A stretch of DNA of 64,000 nt from assembly GCA_029937545.1 (NCBI GenBank), contig JAPYPR010000007.1:1-64000 (forward strand), in the 5' to 3' direction. Numbering within the stretch: the first letter of the stretch is position 1; each line of letters opens with the position of its first letter. Made by a program: the position numbers and the translations under genes. This DNA comes from Erythrobacter sp. (GTDB lineage: Bacteria > Pseudomonadota > Alphaproteobacteria > Sphingomonadales > Sphingomonadaceae). The notes beneath the pieces were generated by a model. The model was not told the origin of the DNA. It did no database searches and saw only the letters and a list, made by a program, of their open reading frames with translations. Below are positions 1 to 9,690 of the stretch, piece after piece.

Positions 1-823
<823 letters not shown>

Positions 824-867
824 CGAAAAATCTCCAGCGCGCGAGTGCGTTACTGTGATGGAATCAT

Positions 868-887
868 CCGCGCATACGAATGCGCGG
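868..887. promoter_or_regulatory. Perfect hairpin between pckA and chvI
   Basis: An 8-bp perfect inverted repeat (CCGCGCAT and ATGCGCGG around ACGA) sits in the 183-bp divergent intergenic region, 45 bases upstream of the pckA start. It could be an operator or lie in the pckA 5' leader. No clear -35/-10 pair is visible to me, so the role is open. Confidence 0.35.
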
Positions 888-1006
888 TGCTCGTGTGAGC
901 CTGTAATGGCCCACCGCCCCTGCGTCAAACCGGACAGCGGCAAATTCTGGCTTAGGCGGGCACAGCCTGCGTTGTTTTGCACGGGTAATCGGATTAGGCA
1001 CGGGGC

Positions 1007-1762
1007 ATGAACAGCGATGCGATCCAGGGTGCGAACCCGCAGGACCCCGACCAGCGCGTGATTGCGCTTGTCGACGACGACCGCAACATCCTCACCACGG
1101 TGTCGATCGCGCTGCAGGCGGAAGGGTTCGCCACGCGGCTCTATTCGGATGGCGAGGCGGCGCTCGGGGCCCTGCTCAACAATCCGCCCGACCTTGCGAT
1201 CTTCGACATCAAGATGCCCAAGATGGACGGCATGGAATTGCTTCGTCGCCTGCGCGAGGAATCGGCGTTGCCGGTGATCTTCCTGACCAGCAAGGACGAC
1301 GAGGCGGACGAGGCCGCCGGGCTGCAGATGGGCGCGGACGACTATATCGCCAAACCCTTCAGCCTGCGCCTGCTGCTTGCCCGCATCCACGCGATCCTGC
1401 GCCGCAGCGATGCGCGCCGACCGCTGGTGATGAGCGATGCGGTGCCCGCAGACACTTCCGAGAAGATCGATCGCGGTCGCTTGCACATGGACCCGGCGCG
1501 CCATCATGTGACCTGGGAGGACCGGCCGGTTTCACTGACGGTGACGGAGTTCCTGCTGCTGGAAGCGCTCGCCGTGCGGCCGGGCGTTATCAAGAGCCGC
1601 AACCAGCTGATGGATGCCGCCTATCCCGACGATGTGTTCGTCGACGATCGCACGGTGGATAGCCATATCAAGCGCATGCGGCGCAAGTTCCGCCGGGTCG
1701 ATCCCGAATTCTCCGCCATCGAAACGCTCTACGGCGCCGGCTACAGCTTCAGTGATGGCTGA
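1007..1762 (+). CDS. chvI: DNA-binding response regulator of the ChvI family (OmpR/PhoB type)
   Basis: Receiver plus winged-helix response regulator of 251 residues, the partner of the adjacent ChvG kinase, which in alphaproteobacteria governs envelope, acid-stress and host-interaction genes. The receiver (about residues 17-135) has the acidic cluster DDD at 23-25, phospho-acceptor Asp67 in [10 protein letters not shown], and the conserved Lys in YIAKPFS near 117. The C-terminal Trans_Reg_C domain ends with [15 protein letters not shown] and [10 protein letters not shown]. The start ATG at 1007 gives a short 16-residue tail before the receiver. Its stop overlaps the chvG start by 8 bases, indicating translational coupling. 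Assignment to ChvI rests on the family sequence and on the pckA/chvG/hprK context. Confidence 0.93.
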   Translation: MNSDAIQGANPQDPDQRVIALVDDDRNILTTVSIALQAEGFATRLYSDGEAALGALLNNPPDLAIFDIKMPKMDGMELLRRLREESALPVIFLTSKDDEADEAAGLQMGADDYIAKPFSLRLLLARIHAILRRSDARRPLVMSDAVPADTSEKIDRGRLHMDPARHHVTWEDRPVSLTVTEFLLLEALAVRPGVIKSRNQLMDAAYPDDVFVDDRTVDSHIKRMRRKFRRVDPEFSAIETLYGAGYSFSDG

Positions 1763-3338
1763 TCAGCGACCGGGCGAGTCCGACAGAACCAATGTCCTGC
1801 GTAGCGACCGGTTCGGCCAGCTGCGCTGGTCGCACCGCCTGTCGCTCACCAGCCGCATTCTGTTCGTAAACGTATTACCGCTGGTGCTGCTGGGAGGCGG
1901 CGTTCTTTATCTCGATGCGTACCGCAAGCAGCTGCTCGACGAGCGGTTCAAGCTCGCGCTGGTCGAGGCGCAGATCACCGCGGAAGCGCTCGCCGGGGCG
2001 ACAGTCCAGCGGCAGGAAGCGCTGCTGATCCAGATCGGCAAGGAGCAGCGCTTGCGCCTCCGGGTCTACGGCCCGGAGGGCAATCTGGAATCGGATAGTT
2101 TCGCCCTCGCCCCGCCGAGTTTCGACCTACCCGAGCCGTCCGAGGTCGACCAGACCGACCTCGCCCTGCGCCTCGACCGCGGGTTCGATCGTATCGTCGG
2201 CGCGCCTGCCCTGCCCGACTATGTCGAGCCCGCAACCGACGACGCTTCGGGCTGGCCGGAGTTGGTGCGGGCCCGCGAGGAGAGCCTGACGCAGATCGTG
2301 CTGCGCGATGCGCCCGACGGCACGCATGTCATCAATGCCGCCGCGCCCGTCGGGCTGGACGGCGATACGCTGCTGCTGACCCGCAATCCGGTCGACATTA
2401 CCGAAAGCGTACGCGCGGCACGCTCTACTGTGCTCGCCGTCGTGCTGCTGGCGCTGCTTGTCTCCACGTTGCTGTCGCTGTTTCTCGCGCGCACCATCGT
2501 GCGGCCTTTGCGCGAGTTGGTGCAGGCCGCCGTCCGCGTGCGGCAAGGTCGCGACCGGCAGGTCGAAGTGCCGCGCCTGCCCGACCGGCGCGACGAAATC
2601 GGCATGCTCGCCCGCGCTTTCTCGGACATGACCGGGGCTCTGCGCCAACGGATCGACGCGGTCGAAAGCTTCGCCGCCGATGTCGCGCACGAGATCAAGA
2701 ATCCGCTGGCCTCGCTGCGCAGTGCGACCGAGTCGCTGGCCAAGGTCGAGGACCCGCAACTGCGCGCTCAGTTGCTCGACATTGCGACGCACGACGTCCA
2801 GCGGATCGACCGGCTGGTAACGGAAATCTCCGACGCGAGCCGCATCGATGCGGAAATGTCGCGCGCCGAATTCGAGACGGTGGACCTCAAGGCGCTCCTG
2901 TCGAACATCGTCGCCAGCCGCGAGGAGCGCGAAGAGAACGAGGGCCGCACGATTGCGCTAGCAATTCCAGAGGAGCCGCTGGTCGTCGCAGGCGTTCCGG
3001 TGCGGCTGGAGCGAGTGATCGACAACCTGCTCGACAATGCCGTTTCTTTTTCCCCACCACGGGGCCGGATCGACGCAGTGTTGGAGCGACATGATGGCTG
3101 GATCACCCTGACCATCTGCGACGAAGGCCCGGGCATTCCCGAGGAAAAGCGCGAGAAAGTGTTCCAGCGGTTCCATTCCGACCGGCCCGAGGGCGAGGAC
3201 TTCGGCAAGCATTCCGGGCTTGGCCTCGCCATCGCGCGGACGATCGCGGAGGCGCATGACGGCACGCTGGTCGCGACCTCGCGGCAGGATGGTGAGCCGG
3301 GCGCCTGCCTCGTGTTCGGCTTACCCACGCGGCGATGA
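1755..3338 (+). CDS. chvG: Sensor histidine kinase ChvG
   Basis: Inner-membrane histidine kinase, 527 residues, that would phosphorylate ChvI. An N-terminal membrane segment ([19 protein letters not shown], about residues 35-55) is followed by a periplasmic stimulus domain, a second membrane segment near residue 220-240 ([20 protein letters not shown]), a HAMP linker, the dimerisation box [15 protein letters not shown] with His312, and a HATPase_c domain with N box LDNAVSFS, G1 box [11 protein letters not shown] and G2 box [12 protein letters not shown]. The ATG at 1755 was chosen over the longer open frame upstream because it overlaps the end of chvI in the usual way and begins at the expected N-terminus. 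The stop overlaps hprK by 4 bases (ATGA). Confidence 0.93.
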   Translation: MADQRPGESDRTNVLRSDRFGQLRWSHRLSLTSRILFVNVLPLVLLGGGVLYLDAYRKQLLDERFKLALVEAQITAEALAGATVQRQEALLIQIGKEQRLRLRVYGPEGNLESDSFALAPPSFDLPEPSEVDQTDLALRLDRGFDRIVGAPALPDYVEPATDDASGWPELVRAREESLTQIVLRDAPDGTHVINAAAPVGLDGDTLLLTRNPVDITESVRAARSTVLAVVLLALLVSTLLSLFLARTIVRPLRELVQAAVRVRQGRDRQVEVPRLPDRRDEIGMLARAFSDMTGALRQRIDAVESFAADVAHEIKNPLASLRSATESLAKVEDPQLRAQLLDIATHDVQRIDRLVTEISDASRIDAEMSRAEFETVDLKALLSNIVASREEREENEGRTIALAIPEEPLVVAGVPVRLERVIDNLLDNAVSFSPPRGRIDAVLERHDGWITLTICDEGPGIPEEKREKVFQRFHSDRPEGEDFGKHSGLGLAIARTIAEAHDGTLVATSRQDGEPGACLVFGLPTRR

Positions 3339-3796
3339 GCAAACAGGTTCTCGCGAATGTTACAGCCGTTGCCATCGGCGGGCGGGCGCTGCTGATCGAG
3401 GGTGCACCGGGCCTCGGCAAGTCCTCGCTCGCACTTGCACTCATCGACCGTGGCGCAGTGCTGATCGGCGACGATGCGATCGAGCTCGTGCAAGAGGACG
3501 GCGCACTAATTGGCGCGCCTCCACCTAATACCAGCGGGCTAATCGAAGTCCGCAATATCGGCTTGGTGGAGTTGCCGACGACGCATGCTCCAGTGGCCCT
3601 CATCCTCCAGCTCGATCCCGACGCCCCGCGCTTTCCGATGGACGTTTCGACGCGGCAAATGGCCAGTATTTCTGTGCCGGTGCTGACCTTCGCTCCAGGC
3701 GATGCGACGCAGGCTCTGCGCGCCGAATATGCGCTGGCAAAGCATGGCCTGCCCTTTCCAAGCGAAGCGCAAGCAGCGACAAGGCTCACGCAATGA
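3335..3796 (+). CDS. hprK: HPr kinase/phosphorylase, short alphaproteobacterial form
   Basis: Phosphorylates HPr on its regulatory serine and may reverse the reaction. At 153 residues it contains only the catalytic C-terminal domain: Walker A GAPGLGKSS at 23-31 and the acidic LIGDDAIEL region after it; Firmicute enzymes of about 310 residues have an extra N-terminal domain. This truncated form is normal in alphaproteobacteria, not a deletion. It overlaps chvG by 4 bases and rapZ by 4 bases, so it lies inside one translationally coupled unit with the two-component system. Its likely substrate, HPr, is encoded 1.4 kb downstream. This links ChvGI signalling genetically to the regulatory PTS. Confidence 0.92.
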   Translation: MSKQVLANVTAVAIGGRALLIEGAPGLGKSSLALALIDRGAVLIGDDAIELVQEDGALIGAPPPNTSGLIEVRNIGLVELPTTHAPVALILQLDPDAPRFPMDVSTRQMASISVPVLTFAPGDATQALRAEYALAKHGLPFPSEAQAATRLTQ

Positions 3797-4695
3797 CTGC
3801 CGATTCCCCCACTTCCCCGCGCCAGCGCGTCCTGCTTGTCACCGGCCTTTCCGGCGCGGGCAAGTCGACAGCGCTGCAGGTGCTGGAAGACATCGGCTGG
3901 GAAGCGATCGACAACTTCCCCGTACGCCTGCTCGGCGGGTTGCTCGGCAATGAGGACGAGGGCAGCCAGCTCGCCATCGGCTTCGATTCGCGCACGCGCG
4001 GCTTCGTCCCCTCCGAGATCATCGAGATGTGCAAGCAGCTCGCAGCTCGCGGCGATGTCGAGGTTACGACTCTGTTCATCGACTGTGCCGGCGGCGAGCT
4101 GGAGCGCCGCTACAACGAGACCCGCCGTCCGCACCCCATGGCCCGTGGTCGCCCCGTGCTCGACGGGATCAAGGCCGAGCGCGAGCTGCTGGAGCCTCTG
4201 CGGCGCTGGGCCGACATCGTCATCGACACCAGCGACTTCTCCACCAACCAGCTGCAGCAGGAGGTGCGCGAGCAATTCGCCAGCAGCGCCGAGCGCGAGA
4301 TGACCGTCACCATCTCCAGTTTCGGCTTCGCGCGCGGCACGCCGCCCCTGGCGGACCTGCTGTTCGACATGCGCTTCGTCGATAACCCGCACTGGATCGA
4401 GGGCCTGCGCGAGAAGACCGGGCTCGACCCAGAAGTGGCCGCGCATATCGAGGCCGATCCCGCTTTCGAACCGGCCTTCGGCCGCATCGCCGACCTGCTG
4501 CGCGAACTGCTGCCCCGCTATGCCGCCCAGGACCGCAGTTATCTCAACATCGCCTTCGGCTGTACCGGAGGGAGACACCGCTCCGTCTATAGCGCCGAGC
4601 GGGCCGCCGCGGTCTTGCGCGCCGAGGGGTTTTCGCCCACCGTCATCCATCGCAATCTGGGGAGCCGGCCCGCCGATCCGCTCGAACGGCGTTGA
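3793..4695 (+). CDS. rapZ: RapZ-family nucleotide-binding RNA-binding adaptor
   Basis: A 300-residue YvcJ/RapZ family P-loop protein. Walker A GLSGAGKS is at residues 18-25, GWEAIDNFPVRLL follows, and the C-terminal domain contains SFGFARGTPPLADL, MRFVDNPHW and the signature FGCTGGRHRSV. In E. coli RapZ guides RNase E cleavage of GlmZ to control amino-sugar synthesis; in alphaproteobacteria the role is less defined. It starts within the end of hprK (ATGA overlap), and the gene order hprK-rapZ-EIIA-HPr is widely conserved, consistent with a PTS-linked regulatory role. The ATG at 3793 gives a short flexible tail before the P-loop strand. Confidence 0.93.
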   Translation: MTADSPTSPRQRVLLVTGLSGAGKSTALQVLEDIGWEAIDNFPVRLLGGLLGNEDEGSQLAIGFDSRTRGFVPSEIIEMCKQLAARGDVEVTTLFIDCAGGELERRYNETRRPHPMARGRPVLDGIKAERELLEPLRRWADIVIDTSDFSTNQLQQEVREQFASSAEREMTVTISSFGFARGTPPLADLLFDMRFVDNPHWIEGLREKTGLDPEVAAHIEADPAFEPAFGRIADLLRELLPRYAAQDRSYLNIAFGCTGGRHRSVYSAERAAAVLRAEGFSPTVIHRNLGSRPADPLERR

Positions 4696-4766
4696 TTCTG
4701 GCCGCCATTGATGGTTCAGGATCCGGCACGTAACCTTCCAAGGGTAATTATCGGATACGCCCACGC

Positions 4767-5195
4767 ATGATTGGCATGATTCTCGTCACCCACGGCAATT
4801 TGGCCGAGCACTTCATCGACGCGATGGAGCATGTGGTGGGCAAGCAGGACAGCGTTGCGACCATCTGCATCGGCCCCAATGACGATATGGAGCGCCGCCG
4901 CCAGGACATCGCCGATGCGATCGCCAAGGTGGACACGGGCGACGGGGCCATCATCCTCACCGACCTGTTCGGCGGCACGCCCTCCAACCTCGCCATCTCG
5001 CTGCTCGACACGGGCCGGATCGAGGTGATCGCGGGCATCAACCTGCCAATGCTCATCCGCCTCGCCGGTGCGCGCAAGAGCATGGGCGTGGTCGACGCGG
5101 TGCACGCCGCGCAGACTGCGGGCCGCAACTACATCACGGTGGCGAGCGAGTTCCTCGGCCAGGATCTCGATAGCGCGAAGGCCGCCACCTCTTGA
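4767..5195 (+). CDS. PTS EIIA component, mannose/fructose family
   Basis: A 142-residue cytosolic phosphocarrier of the EIIA-Man fold. Phospho-accepting His9 sits in MILVTHGNLAEHF, and DLFGGTPSNLA and GINLPMLIRL are the other family blocks. No EIIB, EIIC or EIID subunits are present in the window, as is usual for alphaproteobacteria where this protein serves regulation and not sugar import (family knowledge). A 71-bp gap separates it from rapZ, so it may have its own promoter, and its TGA overlaps the TTG start of HPr by 4 bases. Phosphate would come from HPr, itself charged by an EI encoded elsewhere. Confidence 0.92.
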   Translation: MIGMILVTHGNLAEHFIDAMEHVVGKQDSVATICIGPNDDMERRRQDIADAIAKVDTGDGAIILTDLFGGTPSNLAISLLDTGRIEVIAGINLPMLIRLAGARKSMGVVDAVHAAQTAGRNYITVASEFLGQDLDSAKAATS

Positions 5196-5470
5196 GCCAG
5201 CTCCGCCGCACCCTAACGGTGGTCAACCAGCGCGGCCTGCACGCGCGCGCGAGCGCCAAATTCGTCGGTGCGGTCGCCGAATTGCCGGAAGGCTGCCAGG
5301 TGCGCGTCGCCAAGGGTGAGAACGAGGCGGCGGGCGGCTCCATCCTCGGCCTCATGATGCTCGGCGCCGCCAAGGGCGACACGATCGAGCTGATCGTGTC
5401 TGGTGACGGCAGCGAGGAGGCGATGAGTACCCTCTCCGCCATGATCGAGGACGGTTTCGGGGAGCCGTGA
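5192..5470 (+). CDS. ptsH: HPr phosphocarrier protein
   Basis: A 92-residue HPr. The EI-dependent site is His17 in RGLHARAS; the HprK-dependent regulatory serine is Ser49 in GGSILGLMML, matching Ser46 of Gram-positive HPr. Both sites are intact, so the protein can integrate EI and HprK signals. The start codon is TTG, overlapping the stop of the EIIA gene as TTGA, with no in-frame ATG early enough to keep the first beta strand. The 3' end overlaps the methyltransferase gene by 4 bases (GTGA). A TTG start in a tightly overlapped position suggests expression depends on translation of the upstream gene (inference). Confidence 0.93.
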   Translation: MSQLRRTLTVVNQRGLHARASAKFVGAVAELPEGCQVRVAKGENEAAGGSILGLMMLGAAKGDTIELIVSGDGSEEAMSTLSAMIEDGFGEP

Positions 5471-6294
5471 CGATGGCCCCGAGCGACACCCATCCGCGCC
5501 GCCTCATCACCGGCTTTTCCAACCCCACCGTCAAGGCGCTGCGGGCGCTGCGCGAGAAGAAGCACCGCAAGGCCGCGGGCAAGTTCCTCGCCGAGGGCCT
5601 GCGCCTGCTGACCGATGCGCGCGAATGCGGGCATTTGCCCGAAGTGCTGGTGCTGGCGACGGGCCGCGATCCGCATCCGCTGCTGGCCGAGCTGGAAACG
5701 GCAGTCGCAGCGGCGGGCGGCGAGGTGATCGAGACCTCGCCCGACATCCTCTCCAAGATCACCGGCAAGGACAATCCGCAAGCGGTCGCGGGCGTCTTCG
5801 CCGAATTCGACACCGCGCTGGCAAACCTCGACCGCAGCCGCGCCGATATCTGGCTGGTCGCCCAGGCGCTGCGCGATCCGGGCAATCTCGGCACCATGCT
5901 GCGCACTGGCGATGCGATCGGCGCAGGCGGGCTGATCCTGATCGACGATTGCGCCGACCCCTTCAGCGTCGAAGCGGTGCGCGCCAGCATGGGCGCGGTG
6001 TTCACGCAAGCCATCGCGCGCGCCGAATGGAGCGAATTCGAGAGCTGGCTGCGCGGCGGAGCGGGCCAACTCGTCGCCGCGAGCCTGCGCGAGGCCCGGC
6101 CATATCGCGGCGCGCCCTATGCCGCGCCCTGCTTCGTCATGGTCGGCAACGAAAGCCGCGGCTTGCCCGAAGCCTACGAAATGGCCTGCGACTTGCGCGT
6201 GACCATGCCGATGAAAGGCCGCGCCGACAGCCTCAACGCGGCGGTCGCGGCGGCAGTGCTGGGGTACGAGGTCCTGGCGGGGCTGGAGGGCTGA
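5467..6294 (+). CDS. SpoU/TrmH-family RNA 2'-O-methyltransferase
   Basis: A 275-residue SPOUT-fold RNA methyltransferase. The N-terminal substrate-binding domain (NPTVKALRALREKKHR, FLAEGLRLL) resembles the RlmB/TsnR group; the catalytic domain has motif 1 DPGNLGTMLRTGDAIGAGG, motif 2 VMVGNESRGLP and motif 3 GRADSLNAAVAAAV, which forms the trefoil knot binding SAM. The exact target nucleotide, in 23S rRNA or tRNA, cannot be told from sequence. A GTG start at 5467 overlaps the HPr stop; an in-frame ATG lies at 5473 and would remove only two residues. It completes the rightward EIIA-HPr transcription unit. Confidence 0.9.
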   Translation: MTMAPSDTHPRRLITGFSNPTVKALRALREKKHRKAAGKFLAEGLRLLTDARECGHLPEVLVLATGRDPHPLLAELETAVAAAGGEVIETSPDILSKITGKDNPQAVAGVFAEFDTALANLDRSRADIWLVAQALRDPGNLGTMLRTGDAIGAGGLILIDDCADPFSVEAVRASMGAVFTQAIARAEWSEFESWLRGGAGQLVAASLREARPYRGAPYAAPCFVMVGNESRGLPEAYEMACDLRVTMPMKGRADSLNAAVAAAVLGYEVLAGLEG

Positions 6295-6344
6295 GCCACC
6301 AACGACATGGACCACTGACAGGGGTGTTTTGAAAAACTGCAGAC

Positions 6345-6854
6345 TCATCGCCCCGCCTCCTCTTTTTGCTTTTGGCTGGACCCCGCTTCGGAGCGGCCCA
6401 ACAGACGCAAAAGCGCGGAATTGTCGGCTTTCCGGCGGATCGCGGTCATGCGGCCCTGATGGAGCACCGGCTGCACCAGCCCCCACTCGACCCGCTCCGC
6501 GAGCGTCCGATGTGTCACCTTCCGCCAATCCACTTTCGGCCCGGACAGCCGCCCCGAACCCGGAGGCGTCAGCACCGCATCCCAGGCATGCGCGAACCCC
6601 TCTGCCCCGGCCCGCTCACGCAAGCGATAGGCCGACGCCCGGGACATGCCGACATTGCGGGCCGCCAGGGCAACCGAGCCGGTCAGGTATAGCTGCGCGA
6701 GAAACTCGCACTGCCGCACGACGGTCCACCCGTCCTCGCGCGAGCGCAGGAGGACGGGGTGAAAGAACGGCGGCTTGCGGCGGATGCGATGAGCGGGCGC
6801 TTTCGGCATCCGCAAGGGTGGAGCAGATGCGGGGCGTGTAGGAAAGGCGGACAT
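6345..6854 (-). CDS. Uncharacterised helix-turn-helix protein
   Basis: A 169-residue basic protein of unknown function. The central part, CEFLAQLYLTGSVALAARN followed by VGMSRASAYRLRERAG, reads as a helix-turn-helix of the kind that recognises DNA in small regulators or transposase-like proteins. The flanks are Arg/Pro-rich and probably disordered. No catalytic motif is seen. The start is uncertain: the ATG at 6854 has no strong ribosome site, and an in-frame ATG at 6809 would give 154 residues. It is the last of three leftward genes (rmuC, DUF4238, this one), 22 bases after the DUF4238 stop. Base composition matches the chromosome, unlike its upstream neighbour. Confidence 0.7.
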   Translation of the reverse strand: MSAFPTRPASAPPLRMPKAPAHRIRRKPPFFHPVLLRSREDGWTVVRQCEFLAQLYLTGSVALAARNVGMSRASAYRLRERAGAEGFAHAWDAVLTPPGSGRLSGPKVDWRKVTHRTLAERVEWGLVQPVLHQGRMTAIRRKADNSALLRLLGRSEAGSSQKQKEEAGR

Positions 6855-6876
6855 GGGACAGCCGCTGGAGCGACTG

Positions 6877-7731
6877 CTAGATTTTCCATTTCACGAGACC
6901 GGTGATCGGATCAACCGCATCAGACTTCTGTAGCTGCGCTCGGTTCAGGCGATTATCGATAAATCTTTGCTGCTTTTTGTCAGGCCCAAAGACTAGCCTC
7001 TTAGCCTGCACGGCTATTGCATCATTCATCGCTTTGGAAAGTACCTTGCCGTCATGGCTGGCAAGATGATCTGGAACCGCCTTGTATTGAGCGAGCATAA
7101 TCAGAGTTCTTGGCCCAGTCGGCAGCATAATGAATGCGTCCTCGTGCGCTAGGCCATTGGACATCATTATCGGACTGTCACCTGTAAGCAGGTCGTGACC
7201 TCCTTCGCCAATTGTGATGACGAATACGGACAGTTCCATCATCCGATTAATCATTAGGGATGATTGGACCAAGTCTACGAACACATCCAAGGCACCACCT
7301 CGGAACGAACTGTCCGTTACGTCAGCGAAGAGCGGATTGTCCGCTAGTCTCTGAGTGAGCTTTTTCTCAAGAAATCCGATCCGCTCAGGTGAGCGGTGGA
7401 TCATCGATATTATGAACCGAACAAGTCCGATTTTATCTTCGGGACCCGCCTTTTGGTTCACCTCCGCCATCATAACAGCCTTTGCTCCGCGATCATCAAT
7501 GACTTGGAGAAGCTTCGTTTCTAAAGCGGACGGATCTTCATGCCCTTGCGTGGGGATCGTGTAGAGATCCTTCGCGTAGCCTGTTGCTGCAGGATGCCTA
7601 TATCGCGAACGAAGTTGTTGGCGCGGGCCAACGCGTGCGAATTCCCATATTACATCTTCCCCATTGAACTGTTTTTTCCAGCGAGAGAGATACCACTCCG
7701 GTAAGAAATGGTGTTTCCGAGGGGTGGACAT
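6877..7731 (-). CDS. DUF4238 domain protein
   Basis: A 284-residue protein beginning with KHHFLPEWYLSRW, the N-terminal signature of DUF4238, a family of unknown function that is scattered among bacterial accessory regions. No signal peptide or membrane segment is visible; a central conserved-looking block is LLTGDSPIMMSNG. The coding sequence is visibly richer in A and T than its neighbours and uses codons such as ATA, AGA and TTA that are rare elsewhere here, which suggests recent acquisition. Its ATG follows the TAA of rmuC without any gap, with GGAG just upstream inside the rmuC end, so it may be translated as part of the rmuC message. I do not assign a function. Confidence 0.8.
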   Translation of the reverse strand: MSTPRKHHFLPEWYLSRWKKQFNGEDVIWEFARVGPRQQLRSRYRHPAATGYAKDLYTIPTQGHEDPSALETKLLQVIDDRGAKAVMMAEVNQKAGPEDKIGLVRFIISMIHRSPERIGFLEKKLTQRLADNPLFADVTDSSFRGGALDVFVDLVQSSLMINRMMELSVFVITIGEGGHDLLTGDSPIMMSNGLAHEDAFIMLPTGPRTLIMLAQYKAVPDHLASHDGKVLSKAMNDAIAVQAKRLVFGPDKKQQRFIDNRLNRAQLQKSDAVDPITGLVKWKI

Positions 7732-9201
7732 TTACTCCGCCGCGTCGCGCCCCTCGCCAGTGCCGTCTTCGATCTGCGCCGCGTCCTCTGAGTTGTACCG
7801 CGGGGTTGCCTCCACCTTCGGCACCTCCTCGATCTCGCGCTTGCCGATTTCGATGCCGCGTTCGGCCAGCCGCCTGCCCGAAGTCAGCACGTTGCGTTCG
7901 AAGCTGCCGACGAACTTGTTGTAATTGTTGACCGCGCTTTCGAGGCCACCACCGACGCGTTTCATGTGTTCGGCGGCCACGGCCAAGCGATCGTAGAGCT
8001 CGGCCCCGGCCTTGCCGATCTCCACCGCTTCCTGCGCGATCGTGTCCTGCCGCCACACCTGCGCCACCGTACGCGCGATAGCGACGAGGTTGGTGGGCGT
8101 CGCCAGCAGCACCTTGTTGCGGAAGGCGAAGTCCCACAGCTCCGGATCGTGCTCCAGCGCGGCGGCGACGAAATGCTCGCCGGGGACGAACATCACGACA
8201 TAGTCGGGCGTGTCGTCGAACTGGCTCTGGTAGCTCTTGCTGCCGAGCGTCTGGACGTGGTTGCGCATGGACTTGGCATGCAGGTCGAGATGCCGCCCGC
8301 GCTCGTCGTCGTCATCCGCTTCGAACGCGGCCTGATAGGCATTGAGCGAGACCTTGGCGTCGATCACCAGCTTCTTCTGCCCCGGCACATGCACCACCGC
8401 ATCGGGGCGCAGCCGCCCGTCCTCGGTCTCGATCGAATGTTCGAGGTTGAAATCGGTATGCTCCGACAATCCGCATTGCTCGAGCACGTTCTGCAGCGCC
8501 CGCTCGCCCCAGCGGCCACGCGCCTTGGGGGCATTGGTCAGGCTGTTGCCGAGCCGCTGCGCCTCGCGCCGGACCTCTTCCTGTCCGCGCTGCATCTCGG
8601 TGATCTGCTGGTAGAGCCGCCCGAAAGCATCGGTGCGCTTTTCCTCCAGCGCGGCGACCTGCTTCTCGTACGCCTCCAGCCGCTTGCCCACCGGATCGAG
8701 CAGCGCGCGCAACTTTTCCTCGCTGGTCTTTTCGGAGTGGCCGAAGCGTTCGTTCGCGCGCTTGAGGAAATCCTCCTGCGCCTTCGACAGAACGGCGGTG
8801 CCGGTGTTCTGGAATTCCTTGAGCAATTCCTCGCGCGCCTCGACCAGCAAGCGTTTCTGCTCGTCGAAATTGGCGGTTTTTTCCTTGAGCGTCGCCAGTT
8901 CGGACCCGAGCGCGGCATTGTCGCGCCGCAAGGCGTCGAGCGCCGTTTCATGCGCGGCGCGGGTTTCCCGCAATTCGCCATCGAGCGCATCGGCGCGGGT
9001 CGCGCGCACGGTCGCATTTTCCAGCTCCACGATGGCACGGCGGAACTTTTCGTCCAGCTCCTTCGCCTCGGCATCGCGCTCGCCATGGCGGGCTTTCCAG
9101 TCGGCTGCCGGTCGCGACCCAGCGAACCAGCCGAGCACCACCCCGATCAGGAGCGCGGCGACGGCGACGATGAGAACAGTCATATCCATGCGCCGGAACA
9201 T
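7732..9201 (-). CDS. rmuC: DNA recombination protein RmuC homologue
   Basis: A 489-residue RmuC-family protein. An N-terminal membrane anchor (about residues 8-28, LIVAVAALLIGVVLGWFAG) is followed by a long coiled coil (about 30-200) and the RmuC nuclease-like core, with RGRWGERALQNVLEQCGL, DAVVHVPGQKKLVIDAKVSL and FVPGEHFVAAAL. RmuC limits inversions and other rearrangements at short inverted repeats in E. coli; this window contains several such repeats. ATG codons at 9201 and 9189 are both possible starts. The gene is transcribed leftward, directly abutting the DUF4238 gene, and is divergent from the Cys-rich copper-protein gene. Confidence 0.92.
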   Translation of the reverse strand: MFRRMDMTVLIVAVAALLIGVVLGWFAGSRPAADWKARHGERDAEAKELDEKFRRAIVELENATVRATRADALDGELRETRAAHETALDALRRDNAALGSELATLKEKTANFDEQKRLLVEAREELLKEFQNTGTAVLSKAQEDFLKRANERFGHSEKTSEEKLRALLDPVGKRLEAYEKQVAALEEKRTDAFGRLYQQITEMQRGQEEVRREAQRLGNSLTNAPKARGRWGERALQNVLEQCGLSEHTDFNLEHSIETEDGRLRPDAVVHVPGQKKLVIDAKVSLNAYQAAFEADDDDERGRHLDLHAKSMRNHVQTLGSKSYQSQFDDTPDYVVMFVPGEHFVAAALEHDPELWDFAFRNKVLLATPTNLVAIARTVAQVWRQDTIAQEAVEIGKAGAELYDRLAVAAEHMKRVGGGLESAVNNYNKFVGSFERNVLTSGRRLAERGIEIGKREIEEVPKVEATPRYNSEDAAQIEDGTGEGRDAAE

Positions 9202-9283
9202 AGCTGGAACGAGGCCTGCGGAAAAGTCCTGGTCGGAACTATCCCCACAGCCGCGCGCTCCTCATGCAAAGAGGAGATATTCT

Positions 9284-9682
9284 ATGTCGATCAAGGAAAT
9301 GATTCAGGACCATCCCGCCGTGGGAGCCGACTACACCGAGGAACTGGGCGAAGCAGTCAAGCACGCGATGTATTGCGCGGCGATCGCCAGCAGCTGCGTC
9401 GATGCCTGCAACGCGGAAAATGGCGATATGTCCGAATGCATCCGCAAGTGCTCCGACGCTTCGGATATCTGCCAGGCGGTCAGCACGGTCGCGGCGCGGC
9501 GCACGCATGGCAATACGGCGGTGATCAAGTCGCTGCTCGAAGCCTGCATCCTCGCCTGCAAGGTCTGCGCCGAGGAATGCGACAAGCACGATAACCCGCA
9601 CTGCCAACGCTGCGCGCGGATGTGCCACGAAGTGGTCGAGGACTGCGTGAAGGCGCGGGATGCGATGCTGGACGCGGTGTAG
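9284..9682 (+). CDS. Cys-rich four-helix-bundle copper-storage-like protein
   Basis: A 132-residue protein with 14 cysteines spaced along predicted helices (for example CAAIASSCVDAC, CILACKVCAEEC, HCQRCARMCHEVVEDC). This matches the DUF326/Csp family whose four-helix bundles store many Cu(I) ions through inward-facing cysteines. No signal peptide is present, so it resembles cytosolic Csp3 and not exported Csp1. The ATG at 9284 is preceded by GAGGAG at a spacing of 7, a strong ribosome site. No copper exporter or regulator lies next to it. A large imperfect palindrome begins just after its stop codon. Copper binding is inferred from family resemblance. Confidence 0.85.
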   Translation: MSIKEMIQDHPAVGADYTEELGEAVKHAMYCAAIASSCVDACNAENGDMSECIRKCSDASDICQAVSTVAARRTHGNTAVIKSLLEACILACKVCAEECDKHDNPHCQRCARMCHEVVEDCVKARDAMLDAV

Positions 9683-9690
9683 GGGTTTAT

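Noticed and set aside
3103-4764. A 553-codon reverse open frame over hprK and rapZ
   Set aside because: It overlaps clear genes on the other strand and shows no family features or ribosome site.
5134-6528. A 464-codon reverse open frame over HPr and the methyltransferase
   Set aside because: Same reason: a shadow of real genes, with no recognisable motif.
9235-9259. GGAAC-N16-CGCT upstream of the copper-protein gene, sigma-EcfG like
   Set aside because: The -10 half has a mismatch and the start would fall almost on the ribosome site, leaving no normal leader.
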